29,107 bases of DNA from a virus, in IMG/VR virus record IMGVR_UViG_3300031524_000063, positions 1 through 29,107 of that record; one strand, 5' to 3'. This document shows, in pieces, positions 1 to 7,486 of the stretch. Positions within the stretch are counted from its first letter, which is position 1, and each line of letters starts with the position of its first letter. The position numbers and the translations under genes are program-made. The notes below the pieces were generated by a model, which worked only from the letters and a program-made list of their open reading frames with translations, had not been told where the DNA came from and searched no databases.

Positions 1-142
1 CACGCGTGCTCGTATGCCCCTCTGCCAGCTTTTCCATCGAGACCTTGATCTCGTTCACGCTGCTTTGCAGGCTGTCGATGCGCGTGATCAGGGTTGCCAC
101 GTGCCGGGAGATCTCCTGAATGCTTGGGGATTCTTCGCTCAC
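1..142 (-). CDS. Coiled-coil protein, 5' part only (runs off the window)
   Basis: The reading frame starts with GTG at 142 and stays open to the window edge, giving 47 residues (begins VSEESPSIQEI). AAGGA lies 7 bases upstream of the GTG. The visible part is one amphipathic helix with heptad-like spacing of I, L and V, as in small phage coiled-coil proteins that follow holins (XhlA-type proteins look like this), but the C-terminal part that would show a membrane segment is outside the window. It is the last gene of the lysis-end cluster. The same frame is open back to an ATG at 346, which would add 68 residues rich in Cys; codon third positions there are less GC-biased, so I prefer the GTG. 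Function unknown. Confidence 0.5.
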   Translation of the reverse strand, partial: MSEESPSIQEISRHVATLITRIDSLQSSVNEIKVSMEKLAEGHTSTR

Positions 143-332
143 GGTGATTTCCTTTGTCGAGTTCGTCCTGAAGGCCAGTCCCAGGGTTCCGCTCTGCTTT
201 GCCACGTCGCTCACATGCACACAGCCGCCCCAATTCACCCCGCCGCAAGAACCGGTGCTGATCGAGCATGGATAGCCGCAAAATGGACAAATTGGATGCG
301 GTCCCGGCAGCCAGAGAGCGCGCGGCGGCTGT
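143..332. other. Gap between two lysis-end genes
   Basis: About 190 bases between the two-helix membrane protein gene and the coiled-coil gene. I see no terminator or promoter here. On the minus strand it is open in frame with the downstream gene, so it may be an N-terminal extension of that gene rather than a true gap. Confidence 0.4.
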
Positions 333-584
333 TCAGCGGGTAGCATTCCCCGCGGGGTCCGCGCTGCTGATTGTCGTTGGTAAGGGACTCTGCTTCAGGT
401 AGGCAAAGACGGTCTTCAAAGCGGAAAACACGAGCATGCCGGCGAGAGCTTCCCAGAAGCGCGAATCCCGCAGGAAACCCGGAGCCACGACGGCGGCGCC
501 GAGCGCGACACTACCAGAATCTCCAAGTGCGGAAAGCACGGCGGCCAGCAGGCCGTGCAGCCAGAGATGCATGTTGCTGTTCAT
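333..584 (-). CDS. Small two-helix membrane protein, holin candidate
   Basis: The product is 83 residues from the ATG at 584 (MNSNMHLW), preceded by AAAGG about 6 bases upstream. The frame is open further upstream to 629, but those codons lack a ribosome site. It has two hydrophobic stretches, about residues 8-30 (Ala/Leu/Val-rich) and 42-62, and a short polar C-terminus. Size, topology and position three genes downstream of the lysozyme fit a class II-like holin that would permeabilise the inner membrane at lysis. That role is inferred from context; I do not recognise a named family. The neighbouring 107-residue protein is an alternative holin candidate. Confidence 0.6.
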   Translation of the reverse strand: MNSNMHLWLHGLLAAVLSALGDSGSVALGAAVVAPGFLRDSRFWEALAGMLVFSALKTVFAYLKQSPLPTTISSADPAGNATR

Positions 585-657
585 CGTTAACCTTTCGGAG
601 CGGGGCTCGGCGCCCCGCCCAATCTGCATGCTTGTTTTGCGATCGGACGCCGCGGGC

Positions 658-981
658 TTAGGCCGTGGCGCTGGCCGGCTGAGGCGTAGTCTTCTTGAAC
701 CAGCCGAGTTTGTTGAAGGTATCGACCAGCGTGCTGGCGATCGAGGTCACGTACGTGGTGAGTTTGTCGATGGGCACCACCGATGCCACACTCTGTTCCG
801 TCGTGTAGAGCGATTGCAGAGCTGCCTGCACGACGTTGAGTTTGGTCGCGCCGGTTTGGGCGGCGCTGTTGCCGGTCGCCCCAGCGACTTCCTGGAAGCC
901 CTGTTCGAGCGCGGCGATGATGGACATGACGGTCGAAAGGATCGTCGGAATGATCTTCAGCCAAGTCAGAAATACAGTCAT
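658..981 (-). CDS. Small protein with N-terminal membrane segment, lysis-cassette hypothetical
   Basis: The product is 107 residues starting at the ATG at 981, with AGGAG about 8 bases upstream. Residues 3-24 are strongly hydrophobic (FLTWLKIIPTILSTVMSIIA) and could be a signal anchor or single membrane helix. The rest is polar, Thr/Ser/Ala/Val-rich and probably helical, ending in a basic patch (FKK) and a Pro/Ala tail. It lies between the 261-residue membrane coiled-coil protein and the two-helix protein, 12 bases after the former. It could be a holin-like or spanin-like component, but no motif decides this and I do not recognise the family. Confidence 0.6.
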   Translation of the reverse strand: MTVFLTWLKIIPTILSTVMSIIAALEQGFQEVAGATGNSAAQTGATKLNVVQAALQSLYTTEQSVASVVPIDKLTTYVTSIASTLVDTFNKLGWFKKTTPQPASATA

Positions 982-993
982 GTGTTTGTTCTC

Positions 994-1779
994 CTATCGG
1001 ACGGGAAATGTGAGCTTGAGCATGTCGAATGCCTTGCTCACAATGGTTTTCAGCATGCCCGCGCGCTCGCGCCACGGGCGAAGAGCGTCGTCGATCGACT
1101 CGGCGGCGCCGTCGAGATGAGAGCTGGTGCCAGCGATGTTGGCAATCGTGGCCTGAACGTTTTTGTCCTCGAGCAGCTTCGCGAAGGCGTCGACTGCCCG
1201 GTCCAGATCTGTCAGAGTTTGTTCGACCTTGGGCGAGCCGGCGGCGAGCTGGTCGGCAGCCAGCTTGGTCAAACGGTCGATGTTGTCGAGGGATTCCTTG
1301 AGCGGGAGCAGCGTGGAGTTTGCCGTGATCAGCAGTTGGTTTCCGGACTTCACGGCCAGATCCGCATCGTCGAGCGCGGTGTTCAACCGCTGGCGCGTGT
1401 CGCGCACCAGCAGGCCGGTCTCATGAATGGAGGTTTGGAGTTCAGACAGGACGCTGTGCGTGTCGCGATGAACGTCCTTCAGGAACGCCAGGCCTTCCAC
1501 CGCCGTGAGTTGCATTTGCCGCGAGGCCTGATAGCTCTGGACCGAGGCCGCTTTGATCACACCCACAGTGGCGGTGGTTTGCGAAGGCAGGCACGCACTG
1601 TTCTTTTGGCAGTCCGTGAGCCAGTCGAGTGCCCAGGCTGTACTTGTGATGCCCGGGCGCGTCCCATGCAACAGGAGGCCGAGCTCGAGTGCCGGCCAGC
1701 ACAGCAACGTGCCCAGCACGAACCACGGGATGACCAGAGCCACACGTGGCGTGAGGTGTTTGAGAAACCGAGTTTTCAT
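994..1779 (-). CDS. Membrane-anchored coiled-coil protein of unknown function
   Basis: The product is 261 residues. A single membrane helix spans about residues 13-37 after a basic N-terminus (KTRFLKHLTPR), suggesting an N-in topology with a periplasmic body. Residues about 75-235 are a long series of amphipathic helices rich in L, A, D, K and T. Their periodicity resembles the helical tails of MlaD/MCE proteins, although no MCE domain is present. The gene lies 39 bases after the lysozyme gene, where Gram-negative phages often carry holin or spanin genes. An inner-membrane spanin-like role is possible by context only; it is longer than usual i-spanins. No clear Shine-Dalgarno precedes the ATG. 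Confidence 0.6.
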   Translation of the reverse strand: MKTRFLKHLTPRVALVIPWFVLGTLLCWPALELGLLLHGTRPGITSTAWALDWLTDCQKNSACLPSQTTATVGVIKAASVQSYQASRQMQLTAVEGLAFLKDVHRDTHSVLSELQTSIHETGLLVRDTRQRLNTALDDADLAVKSGNQLLITANSTLLPLKESLDNIDRLTKLAADQLAAGSPKVEQTLTDLDRAVDAFAKLLEDKNVQATIANIAGTSSHLDGAAESIDDALRPWRERAGMLKTIVSKAFDMLKLTFPVR

Positions 1780-1818
1780 GATGTTGTTTTGCGGAAGTGA
1801 GCTTGGTGGGCCGCCCTG

Positions 1819-2307
1819 TCAGGCGACGTGCATGTAGTCCTGGAGGCCCAGGAAAAGCGCCCGCTCGCGCCCCCTGCGCGTTATCAGGCCACCCAGCGGA
1901 GTGTTGCCGGCGCCGTGGCACCATCTGGGGAACTCGTCGGCCGCGCCGGCGTAGTCCTTGGCGTTCAGCTTGGTCAACAGCGTCGACGGCTGGCCGTTGG
2001 AGAGGACGATGATTCCGTCCTTCTCGCCCTTCGCGCCAGGCCCGACATTAAAGAGGATGGAGACCAACGCGTCAAACTGGTTCTGGGTGAGCGGAGCGGT
2101 CACGTGCGCTTGCACGAGATTTTCTGCGTAGTGGACATCCTCACAGAGCCAGGCCGCAGCTTGCGCCGGCGTGCAGGTCATGCCCAGCCGGACGCTGGAG
2201 GTGTGGCCGTAGCCGATGGTGGGAATTCCGGACGGGCACGGATAGGCCTTCAGCTCACAGCCCTCCGAGCCTTCGATCAGTCGAAAGCAATTCGCAGATG
2301 CGTTCAT
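1819..2307 (-). CDS. Endolysin: GH24 (T4/P1/P21-type) lysozyme
   Basis: This 162-residue muramidase hydrolyses the MurNAc-GlcNAc bond of peptidoglycan at lysis. The catalytic E-x8-[D/C]-x5-T signature is visible as E15, C24 and T30 in the N-terminal segment ending GIPTIGYGHT. Cys in place of Asp is the variant known from phage P1 Lyz. The middle (TQNQFDALVSILFNVGPG) and C-terminal segments (GLITRRGRERALFL) are conserved GH24 features. I see no signal peptide or SAR membrane anchor, so it should need a holin to reach the periplasm; candidates lie just downstream. GGGAG precedes the ATG. It directly follows the gpD tail gene by 10 bases, so lysis and late tail genes are probably cotranscribed. 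Confidence 0.93.
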   Translation of the reverse strand: MNASANCFRLIEGSEGCELKAYPCPSGIPTIGYGHTSSVRLGMTCTPAQAAAWLCEDVHYAENLVQAHVTAPLTQNQFDALVSILFNVGPGAKGEKDGIIVLSNGQPSTLLTKLNAKDYAGAADEFPRWCHGAGNTPLGGLITRRGRERALFLGLQDYMHVA

Positions 2308-2317
2308 GATGTCTCCC

Positions 2318-3403
2318 TTATTTCGGTCTGGTTGCAGTGAGGCCCTTGCGCTGCCGGTAGCTGGCGGCCTGCATGAGGGTCTTCTGCGCTTCGATTTCGG
2401 TGGTGTAGCCGGATTGCTCCAACGTGTGCGTCACGCGCACGGCGATCCAGGCGTGGTCGATTTCGGGTCGGAAGCCGGAGAGAATCACAGGGCCTTCGGC
2501 ACAGATCGCCGGATTGCCCTGCAGCGTGAGGCGGAGCAGTTCCGAGCCGCGATCGAGGCGTTGCACCCTTGAAGTAGCCGCCGCGAGTGCCTCATTGCTG
2601 TTCGGGTACTCGGCCGGATCGGTGTCGACGGTGTCTTCCTCCGTGGCGTCGTCTGAGACTGCTTCCACATAGGTGTCTTGGCCCGCCTGCGGATCGTGGT
2701 AGCGCGCCCGGGCCCGCTTGTGTGAGCTGCGCCGGGTCAGCGTGGCCGCCCAGCGCAAGCAATCGCTGGGCGCCAGGTTGATCGCGGGAATGGACTGGCC
2801 TGTTCCGCCGGACGCCGATGGCGCGACGCCGGCGTTGTGCTGAAAGACAATGATCTTGCCGCCTTGGACCTTCCAGCCCGCGTTCACCAGCTCGAGCAGC
2901 ACCGACAGGTATTCGTTATCGCTCTGGCCTGTCTGCGCGCGGTGCGCAATCTGAACCGCGCCAATCGCCGGATCGACCGCCGCGCCAAGGTTATTGCGTG
3001 TGGCGATCTTGGCCACAATGCCGGCGATCGTCAGCCTGGTGTACGTGTCGTTGTTGCGGGCCTGGAGCCCTGAAATGCAGGTCGAGTTCGCATTCGCCGC
3101 GGGCGCCGGCGTGTTGGCGCTGCGCGCACGAAGCGTCAGGCGCCGGTCCGGCCCTTCTACTTCGAGCTCATCCACGATCCAGCGGCCCATCGCGGACAGG
3201 CCGGATTCCTTATATCCAAGCGAGCACTCGAGCGTGGCGCCGAAGGGCGGCAGCACAATGGATGCATCCCGGTCGTCGAGGTCGAGCTGCAACTGGTCCG
3301 AGTTCACGCCCACTTCGTCGGTAATGCGCAGGCGGATCAGGCGCGCCGCGATCTTCGATGTGAGATCGACATCGTTAGCGGTGATTTGGAATTGCGGAGT
3401 CAG
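2318..3403 (-). CDS. D: Tail protein D (P2 gpD / gp27-like baseplate hub), probable CTG start
   Basis: This is the P2 late control protein D family, related to the N-terminal hub of VgrG and T4 gp27: a trimeric adaptor between tail tube and spike. From the CTG at 3403 the product is 361 residues (P2 gpD is 387). Residues 1-40 (beginning (M)TPQFQITANDVDLT and including LIRLRITDE) match the conserved start of the family, which any ATG/GTG/TTG start would lose: the first such codon is a GTG at 3319, then a GTG at 3313. An in-frame stop lies five codons before the CTG. GGAG sits 5 bases before the CTG, and the gpX stop is one base before it, so translation is likely coupled. Genes U, X and D follow in P2 order. 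Confidence 0.88.
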   Translation of the reverse strand: MTPQFQITANDVDLTSKIAARLIRLRITDEVGVNSDQLQLDLDDRDASIVLPPFGATLECSLGYKESGLSAMGRWIVDELEVEGPDRRLTLRARSANTPAPAANANSTCISGLQARNNDTYTRLTIAGIVAKIATRNNLGAAVDPAIGAVQIAHRAQTGQSDNEYLSVLLELVNAGWKVQGGKIIVFQHNAGVAPSASGGTGQSIPAINLAPSDCLRWAATLTRRSSHKRARARYHDPQAGQDTYVEAVSDDATEEDTVDTDPAEYPNSNEALAAATSRVQRLDRGSELLRLTLQGNPAICAEGPVILSGFRPEIDHAWIAVRVTHTLEQSGYTTEIEAQKTLMQAASYRQRKGLTATRPK

Positions 3404-3404
3404 A

Positions 3405-3617
3405 TTAGCTCCAGAGCTTCACGGTCTGAATCTGCGGGGCCTGGTCGCTCAGGTCCGGGAGCGTGATGGCGATGCCCGCTGGCAAGAGCGGACCTTCGTC
3501 GGCGAGACCGGGATTCGCTGCCAAGAGGGCCTCGGTGTAGCCCGCCGTCGCGCCATAGACCTTATAAGCGATCGCGTCGACCATGTCGTTCGCCTGGGTG
3601 GTGTACTGCTGGGTCAT
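3405..3617 (-). CDS. X: Tail protein X (P2 gpX, LysM-like)
   Basis: This 70-residue protein matches P2 gpX (67 residues), a small LysM-fold protein needed for tail completion. Typical features are the N-terminal DMVDAIAYKVYG segment, the LLAANPGLA motif and the LPAGIAITLPDL segment, as in LysM repeats. Its ATG overlaps the stop of U (ATGA), and its stop lies one base before the CTG start proposed for D. U-X-D is the conserved P2 order. Its end also carries the GGAG that probably serves D. Confidence 0.92.
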   Translation of the reverse strand: MTQQYTTQANDMVDAIAYKVYGATAGYTEALLAANPGLADEGPLLPAGIAITLPDLSDQAPQIQTVKLWS

Positions 3618-4507
3618 CCGTGATTCACGCCCCGTGCTGTGGTGGCGAGCAAGTTGCCCACAGTCTGGACGGTGCCTTGGCCGACCTGGACCGCGGCGCC
3701 GATCTGAGAGAGCGATCCGGCAAGGTCGGATCCGAAAAGCGTCCGGATCCCGGCCTGCCCGATGCCACTGGTCAGTAGGCGCGAAATGGTTCCGACCGGA
3801 TCATGGGCAATCCCGGTCTTCAGGCTCGAGACCGTCATCGAAACTTGCGCGAGGACGGTTGCCGCTGCGGTCGCATCTTTTTGGATCAGCTGCACCTGCT
3901 GAATCGCCTTGGTGAGCGTCGATGCCGCAACCTGGGGAGGAATCTTGGCGGCAGCGAGTGCGGGTGTCAGACTGCCCAGTTGCGAGGCTTTTACCGGGGG
4001 AACGACGCCCGATTTGGCGGTCGCGATGTCCGGCGGCGTAATCAATGTCGCACCCTGCTTGCCCAGGAGATTGCTCCAGGTCGATGAAACATAGCCGCGC
4101 GAGCCGGTGCTGCCATCGTCCGGGCCGTAGTAGCTGAGCCGCAACGTGAACTCGATCTTGAGCGGCGTTCCTTTGAACGTCATCGTCCGCTGTTCATCGG
4201 TGATCGCGAGCACACACCAGGGTCCCCAGTTCTCACCACGACCGGTTGTGAGCGTCTGCGGCTTCCCCTTTTGGGCGTAGGTGCGCAGAATATCCACCTG
4301 GTGGATCCCGCCCTGAAACGTAGGCAGGATCACGCCGCGCAGTTCGATTTCATCGCGGCCCACGCCGACGAATTGAAGCGAGGGCCGGTGCGCGATCCGG
4401 TTGAGTTCTGCCCAGCGGTATTCCACATTGCGGCGCAATTCCTGATACGCGGCAGTACCGATCGAGAACTGGAAGTTCCCGAGTTGCATCATGATGTCGG
4501 TGGCCAT
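3614..4507 (-). CDS. U: Tail protein U (P2 gpU) with C-terminal extension
   Basis: Residues 1-130 are the gpU family: the start MMQLGNFQFSIGTAAYQELR, then the W-AELNRI and GVILPTFQGG segments. P2 gpU (159 residues) is a tail completion protein. This copy is 297 residues. The extra C-terminal part (about 150-297) is helical, rich in A, T, Q and V, and is common in U proteins of non-enteric P2-like phages; its role is unknown. The gene starts on the stop of the tape measure gene (TGATG) and ends over the start of X (ATGA), so all three should be translated together. Confidence 0.9.
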   Translation of the reverse strand: MATDIMMQLGNFQFSIGTAAYQELRRNVEYRWAELNRIAHRPSLQFVGVGRDEIELRGVILPTFQGGIHQVDILRTYAQKGKPQTLTTGRGENWGPWCVLAITDEQRTMTFKGTPLKIEFTLRLSYYGPDDGSTGSRGYVSSTWSNLLGKQGATLITPPDIATAKSGVVPPVKASQLGSLTPALAAAKIPPQVAASTLTKAIQQVQLIQKDATAAATVLAQVSMTVSSLKTGIAHDPVGTISRLLTSGIGQAGIRTLFGSDLAGSLSQIGAAVQVGQGTVQTVGNLLATTARGVNHG

Positions 4508-6969
4508 CAGTCGTGCATTCCTCCGCGCCGGCGCGCTTCCGCGTCGCGCACGGCGCGCTCCAGCTCAGAGCGCACATGCAAAGCAACGGCGCGCGGTTCT
4601 GGGACGCCGTGGATGGTGATTGGCGCATGAATCGTGATCACGGTGCTGTTTCCCAGACCCTGCCGGAAGCCGCGCGGAAGCGGGACAATGCCCTCCGTGC
4701 CGGCGTCGCCCACCTCGACGAGGGTCGGCTTCGTGGCGATGCCACCCTTCGCCATCTTCTTCGGCTGCCCGATCTCGATCAGGCCGTCGAGCCCGGTGTG
4801 GAGCGGCGTTACCGGAGTGGCCGGAATAGCATGGCCACCAGGGAGTTGCGCTCCCTCGAGAGCTGCGCCAGGAGACGGCGCCACGCCGTGGTTCAGGACA
4901 AGGTGCGTGCCGGACCAGCGCTTCCACCGCTCATCGAGCGCAGCCTGGTTCTCCTTCATCTGGTGGTACGCAATCGCACCACCCGTGGCGGCGCCCAGGA
5001 GTCCGATCCCCAGCAAGGGCGCCAGCGTGGCCATGAGCCCGGCCTGGGCCGTCTCCGCCGTGCCGGCTGCCGTGGCCAATTCCAGCTCAGCATCGCCCGC
5101 AAGCCCGAGCGCTGTGGCCAGCCGGCCCAGGAGCGGGATGCGCGTTAAGAGGCCCGCTTTCGACGCCGCGCCGGCCGTCGCTTCCTCGCCTTCCGCAACA
5201 GCCAGGCCCTCGGTGGCGACCGCTGCCTCGCCGGTTGCGACGGTCTGTGCGCCAAGTTGGATCGTCGTCTCCAAACTGCGCAGCTTCCACAGCAGTGCCA
5301 GTTCCTTCATCTTTAGAAACGGCGTCAGGATCGTCGCCATCGCATAGCCGATGATGGTAATCGCACCGCCAAGACCCAGCGCAGCCACGGTCGCTCCGCC
5401 AATCCACTTCGCCGCAGTCGGATGTTCGTCAAAGAAGGCGCCGAGCTTCGCGCACACGCCTTCCAGTTTTTCAAGCACGGCCGTGGCTGCCGGCATCATC
5501 GCGATGCCAATCGGGTTGAAGATCATCCCGATGTTCTTGACCGCCCTCTCCCATTGCTTTTGTGGAGAATTCTCTAACTTTCGATACTCCTCTCGGACGC
5601 GTCCAGTGCTGCCGGCGAGCGCCTCCTGTGCTTGAACAAGTTCCCCGGTCGCGGCGGCGTGCGACAGGTAGAATGCCGCATCGGCGCCGCGCCGGGTGAA
5701 GGCCTTGGTCAGGGCATCCCGGTTGCGCTCAAGGCCGCCCATCCGGTTCAAGCGAGCGTTCATGGAGAGGATCGTGGCTTCGAAATCCAGGTTGCCCTTC
5801 GCGTCGTGAACCAGCTGAAAGCCGAGTTCCTTGGAAGCCTTGGTCAAATTGCGCAGCACCGCACTCATCTGCTGCCCAGCGCCACCGGCCTCCATGCCGT
5901 AGCGGGTGAGCGCACCGATTGCGGCCCCGGTCTGTTCGAAAGTGACACGCGCCATGCTGGCCTGCGGCAACGCCTTCGCGAGGCCGGAGCCCAGGCCGCC
6001 GATATCCTCAATGGCGAAGTTCTGCTGCATCGCCGCCGCCAGGTCGCCGATGCGCGAAAATTTCTGCTGGGTCGAGCCCACCATCTGGAGCCCGACAGTG
6101 TTGTAAATGCTCGCGATGGCCTTGGCCGTCTCCGCCGCGTCCTGCTGCGTGACTTCCGAGACCATGTGCACGGTCTTCGAAGCGATCAACGCTTCATCCG
6201 CCTGCAGGCCTTCGCGGTTGAGCGTGCCCTGGATGGCGAGCATTTCCGGCATCGTGGCCGAGCTGTTGTGCACGAAAGCTCGCGTTTCCCGGATGACGTC
6301 GCCGATCTGTTTCTTGTCGCCGCGCAGGACGAAGCCCAATCGAATCTTGGCATCCTCCGATTCGCTCGCCTTGTCGAAAACGCGTTTCACCGCCGCGCCC
6401 AGGATGCCGACTTCCACCATGGCGGCCCGCCATTGCGCGCGGTTGGCCTGGTTCTTTTGGAGCGCCGCGCTCGCCCCTTCGTAGCGCTTCATGGCCGCGC
6501 CCAAATGATCGAGCGAGGCTTCCACGTGCTGATTAGCAGCACGGAACTTCTCGGCCGCGGCGGAGGCCTCGCTGTAATCCGTCCGGGCCTTGGTCAGGCT
6601 GACGCTGGTGCGGTCCAGGCTCAGTCGGGCGCGCAGCACCGCCTCATCGGCACGCGCAAGCTGGGCGGCCAGCTTCTCGTCAGCGCCGCCGGCTGCAGTG
6701 ATCTTCTCTTTGACCTTCGCGAAGGATGCCTCCGCCTTGGCGAGCGTCCCGCTCTGTTTCTCATACCGCGCGGTAAGCGTTTCTACGGACTCACCCAGGC
6801 GCAGGCTTGTTGCGTCGAGCCGCTTCATCTCCTGCGAACGCGCCGCCAGGTCCTTCAGCGTGTCGCCGATCTTCTTGAGACCAGACGTGGTTTTGCCGAA
6901 GACAGCGCCGACGGTCGAGTCCATCAGCGCACCGATTTTGACAACGACACTGGCGTTGGGCGTTGGCAT
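4507..6969 (-). CDS. T: Tail tape measure protein (P2 gpT-like)
   Basis: This 820-residue protein sets tail length and occupies the tube lumen; P2 gpT is 815 residues. Residues 30-190 are predicted coiled coil (many A, K, L, R, E heptads). Residues about 200-470 match the TP901-type tape measure core (FVHNSSATMPEMLAIQGTL, ETAKAIASIYN, QTGAAIGALTRYGMEAG). A hydrophobic Gly/Ala stretch lies at about 523-551 and another near 650-670, as expected for a protein that reaches the host membrane. The C-terminus carries the common AKGGI...GDAGTEGIVPLPRG signature. Its ATG overlaps the stop of the frameshifted chaperone E+E' (TGATG), so it is coupled to frameshift product translation. Tail length should be close to that of P2. 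Confidence 0.95.
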   Translation of the reverse strand: MPTPNASVVVKIGALMDSTVGAVFGKTTSGLKKIGDTLKDLAARSQEMKRLDATSLRLGESVETLTARYEKQSGTLAKAEASFAKVKEKITAAGGADEKLAAQLARADEAVLRARLSLDRTSVSLTKARTDYSEASAAAEKFRAANQHVEASLDHLGAAMKRYEGASAALQKNQANRAQWRAAMVEVGILGAAVKRVFDKASESEDAKIRLGFVLRGDKKQIGDVIRETRAFVHNSSATMPEMLAIQGTLNREGLQADEALIASKTVHMVSEVTQQDAAETAKAIASIYNTVGLQMVGSTQQKFSRIGDLAAAMQQNFAIEDIGGLGSGLAKALPQASMARVTFEQTGAAIGALTRYGMEAGGAGQQMSAVLRNLTKASKELGFQLVHDAKGNLDFEATILSMNARLNRMGGLERNRDALTKAFTRRGADAAFYLSHAAATGELVQAQEALAGSTGRVREEYRKLENSPQKQWERAVKNIGMIFNPIGIAMMPAATAVLEKLEGVCAKLGAFFDEHPTAAKWIGGATVAALGLGGAITIIGYAMATILTPFLKMKELALLWKLRSLETTIQLGAQTVATGEAAVATEGLAVAEGEEATAGAASKAGLLTRIPLLGRLATALGLAGDAELELATAAGTAETAQAGLMATLAPLLGIGLLGAATGGAIAYHQMKENQAALDERWKRWSGTHLVLNHGVAPSPGAALEGAQLPGGHAIPATPVTPLHTGLDGLIEIGQPKKMAKGGIATKPTLVEVGDAGTEGIVPLPRGFRQGLGNSTVITIHAPITIHGVPEPRAVALHVRSELERAVRDAEARRRGGMHD

Positions 6970-7369
6970 CAGCTTTGGGGAGTCAGCGTTTCGCGGAGAG
7001 ATTGCGCGGCTTCACACCAGTCGCGGAAGTCCTCGAGCGACAGCTCGAGAAGATCAGGGAGAGACCAGCCGGTCACATGCGCCAGGAAGACTACTGCTTC
7101 GCGGAGTTCCGCAGCGCCGGGGAGAAAAAACGCTCAAGTACCGCCTGCAGGCGCGCATAATCGGCGGCATCGAGTTCTTCGATTTCAGCGGGCGTCAAAC
7201 TCGCGAGGTTCGCCACCAGCCGGACCTCCTGCTCAGCCGTGCTGCCCGCCACTTTCTGGGCGGCGAGGGTGTCTTTGACCTTCGGCCGGCGCAAAGTGAT
7301 CTCTTGAATCAGCTGCGCGCCGGAAGTGATTGGGAACTCGAGTTTGATTGTGATTTCAGTTTGCTGCAT
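6969..7369 (-). CDS. Tail assembly chaperone E+E'-like, -1 frameshift product
   Basis: A -1 slip at T-TTT-TTC (7130-7124) joins the first 82 residues of the short chaperone to 51 more residues encoded in the overlapping frame (CTC at 7124 to TGA at 6971-6969), giving 133 residues. The new tail contains AHVTGWSLPDLLELSLEDFRD, cut here as AHVTGWSLPDLLELS then LEDFRDWCEAA, a helical Trp-containing pattern typical of P2 gpE'/GpE-type extensions. It ends by overlapping the tape measure start (TGATG). In P2 and lambda the long form (E+E', gpGT) escorts the tape measure protein and recruits tube subunits. The frame has no start codon of its own with a ribosome site, so frameshifting explains it best. 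Confidence 0.85.
7091..7369 (-). CDS. E: Tail assembly chaperone E-like, unshifted product
   Basis: This 92-residue product reads through the slippery site in frame and ends at the TAG at 7091. It resembles the Mu gp41/P2 gpE tail assembly chaperone families: a short N-terminal beta segment (TEITIKLEFPI), then ITLRRPKVKD and the SLTPAEIEELDAADYARLQ segment. It lies between the tube gene and the tape measure gene, as in P2 (E) and lambda (G). The short form would be made in excess over the 133-residue frameshift form. AGGA lies 4 bases before the ATG, and the U-tract of a terminator hairpin ends only 11 bases before the ATG. Confidence 0.9.
   Translation of the reverse strand: MQQTEITIKLEFPITSGAQLIQEITLRRPKVKDTLAAQKVAGSTAEQEVRLVANLASLTPAEIEELDAADYARLQAVLERFFSPALRNSAKQ
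7101..7130 (-). promoter_or_regulatory. -1 ribosomal frameshift site
   Basis: The heptamer T TTT TTC (7130-7124) is in the zero frame of the chaperone gene as the last base of CGT, then TTT, TTC. It fits the X-XXY-YYZ rule for -1 slippage and is the same type as the P2 E site. Downstream, GCGG (7112-7109), AACT and CCGC (7104-7101) can form a small hairpin 11 bases after the heptamer. The overlapping frame gives a gpE'-like peptide. Confidence 0.85.
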
Positions 7370-7380
7370 GGAATCCTGCT

Positions 7381-7411
7381 AAAAAAGCGGGGCGGCTCGC
7401 AACACCGCCCC
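7381..7411 (-). terminator. Intrinsic terminator or attenuator between tube and chaperone genes
   Basis: Read on the minus strand, GGGGCGG (7411-7405), a 9-base loop and CCGCCCC (7395-7389) form a perfect 7-bp GC stem, followed by GC and six T (7386-7381). This is a classic rho-independent terminator. It lies 75 bases after the tube stop and 11 bases before the chaperone ATG, leaving no room for a new promoter, so the chaperone, tape measure, U, X and D genes must depend on read-through. Confidence 0.85.
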
Positions 7412-7486
7412 ATCTCCAAGGAAAGCGAAAGTAGTTTGCTCCGGGAATCCCGTCCGGACCGGAACTGCCGTGGCTGCAGAAATGGC

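Noticed and set aside
436-1800. Long plus-strand open frame of 454 codons across the lysis cassette
   Set aside because: It is a shadow of minus-strand genes with ribosome sites and membrane segments; its own product is Arg/Gly-rich with no recognisable domain.
5632-7278. Plus-strand open frame of 548 codons opposite the tape measure gene
   Set aside because: It is antisense to a clear tape measure protein and the chaperone; GC-rich coding DNA often leaves such frames open.
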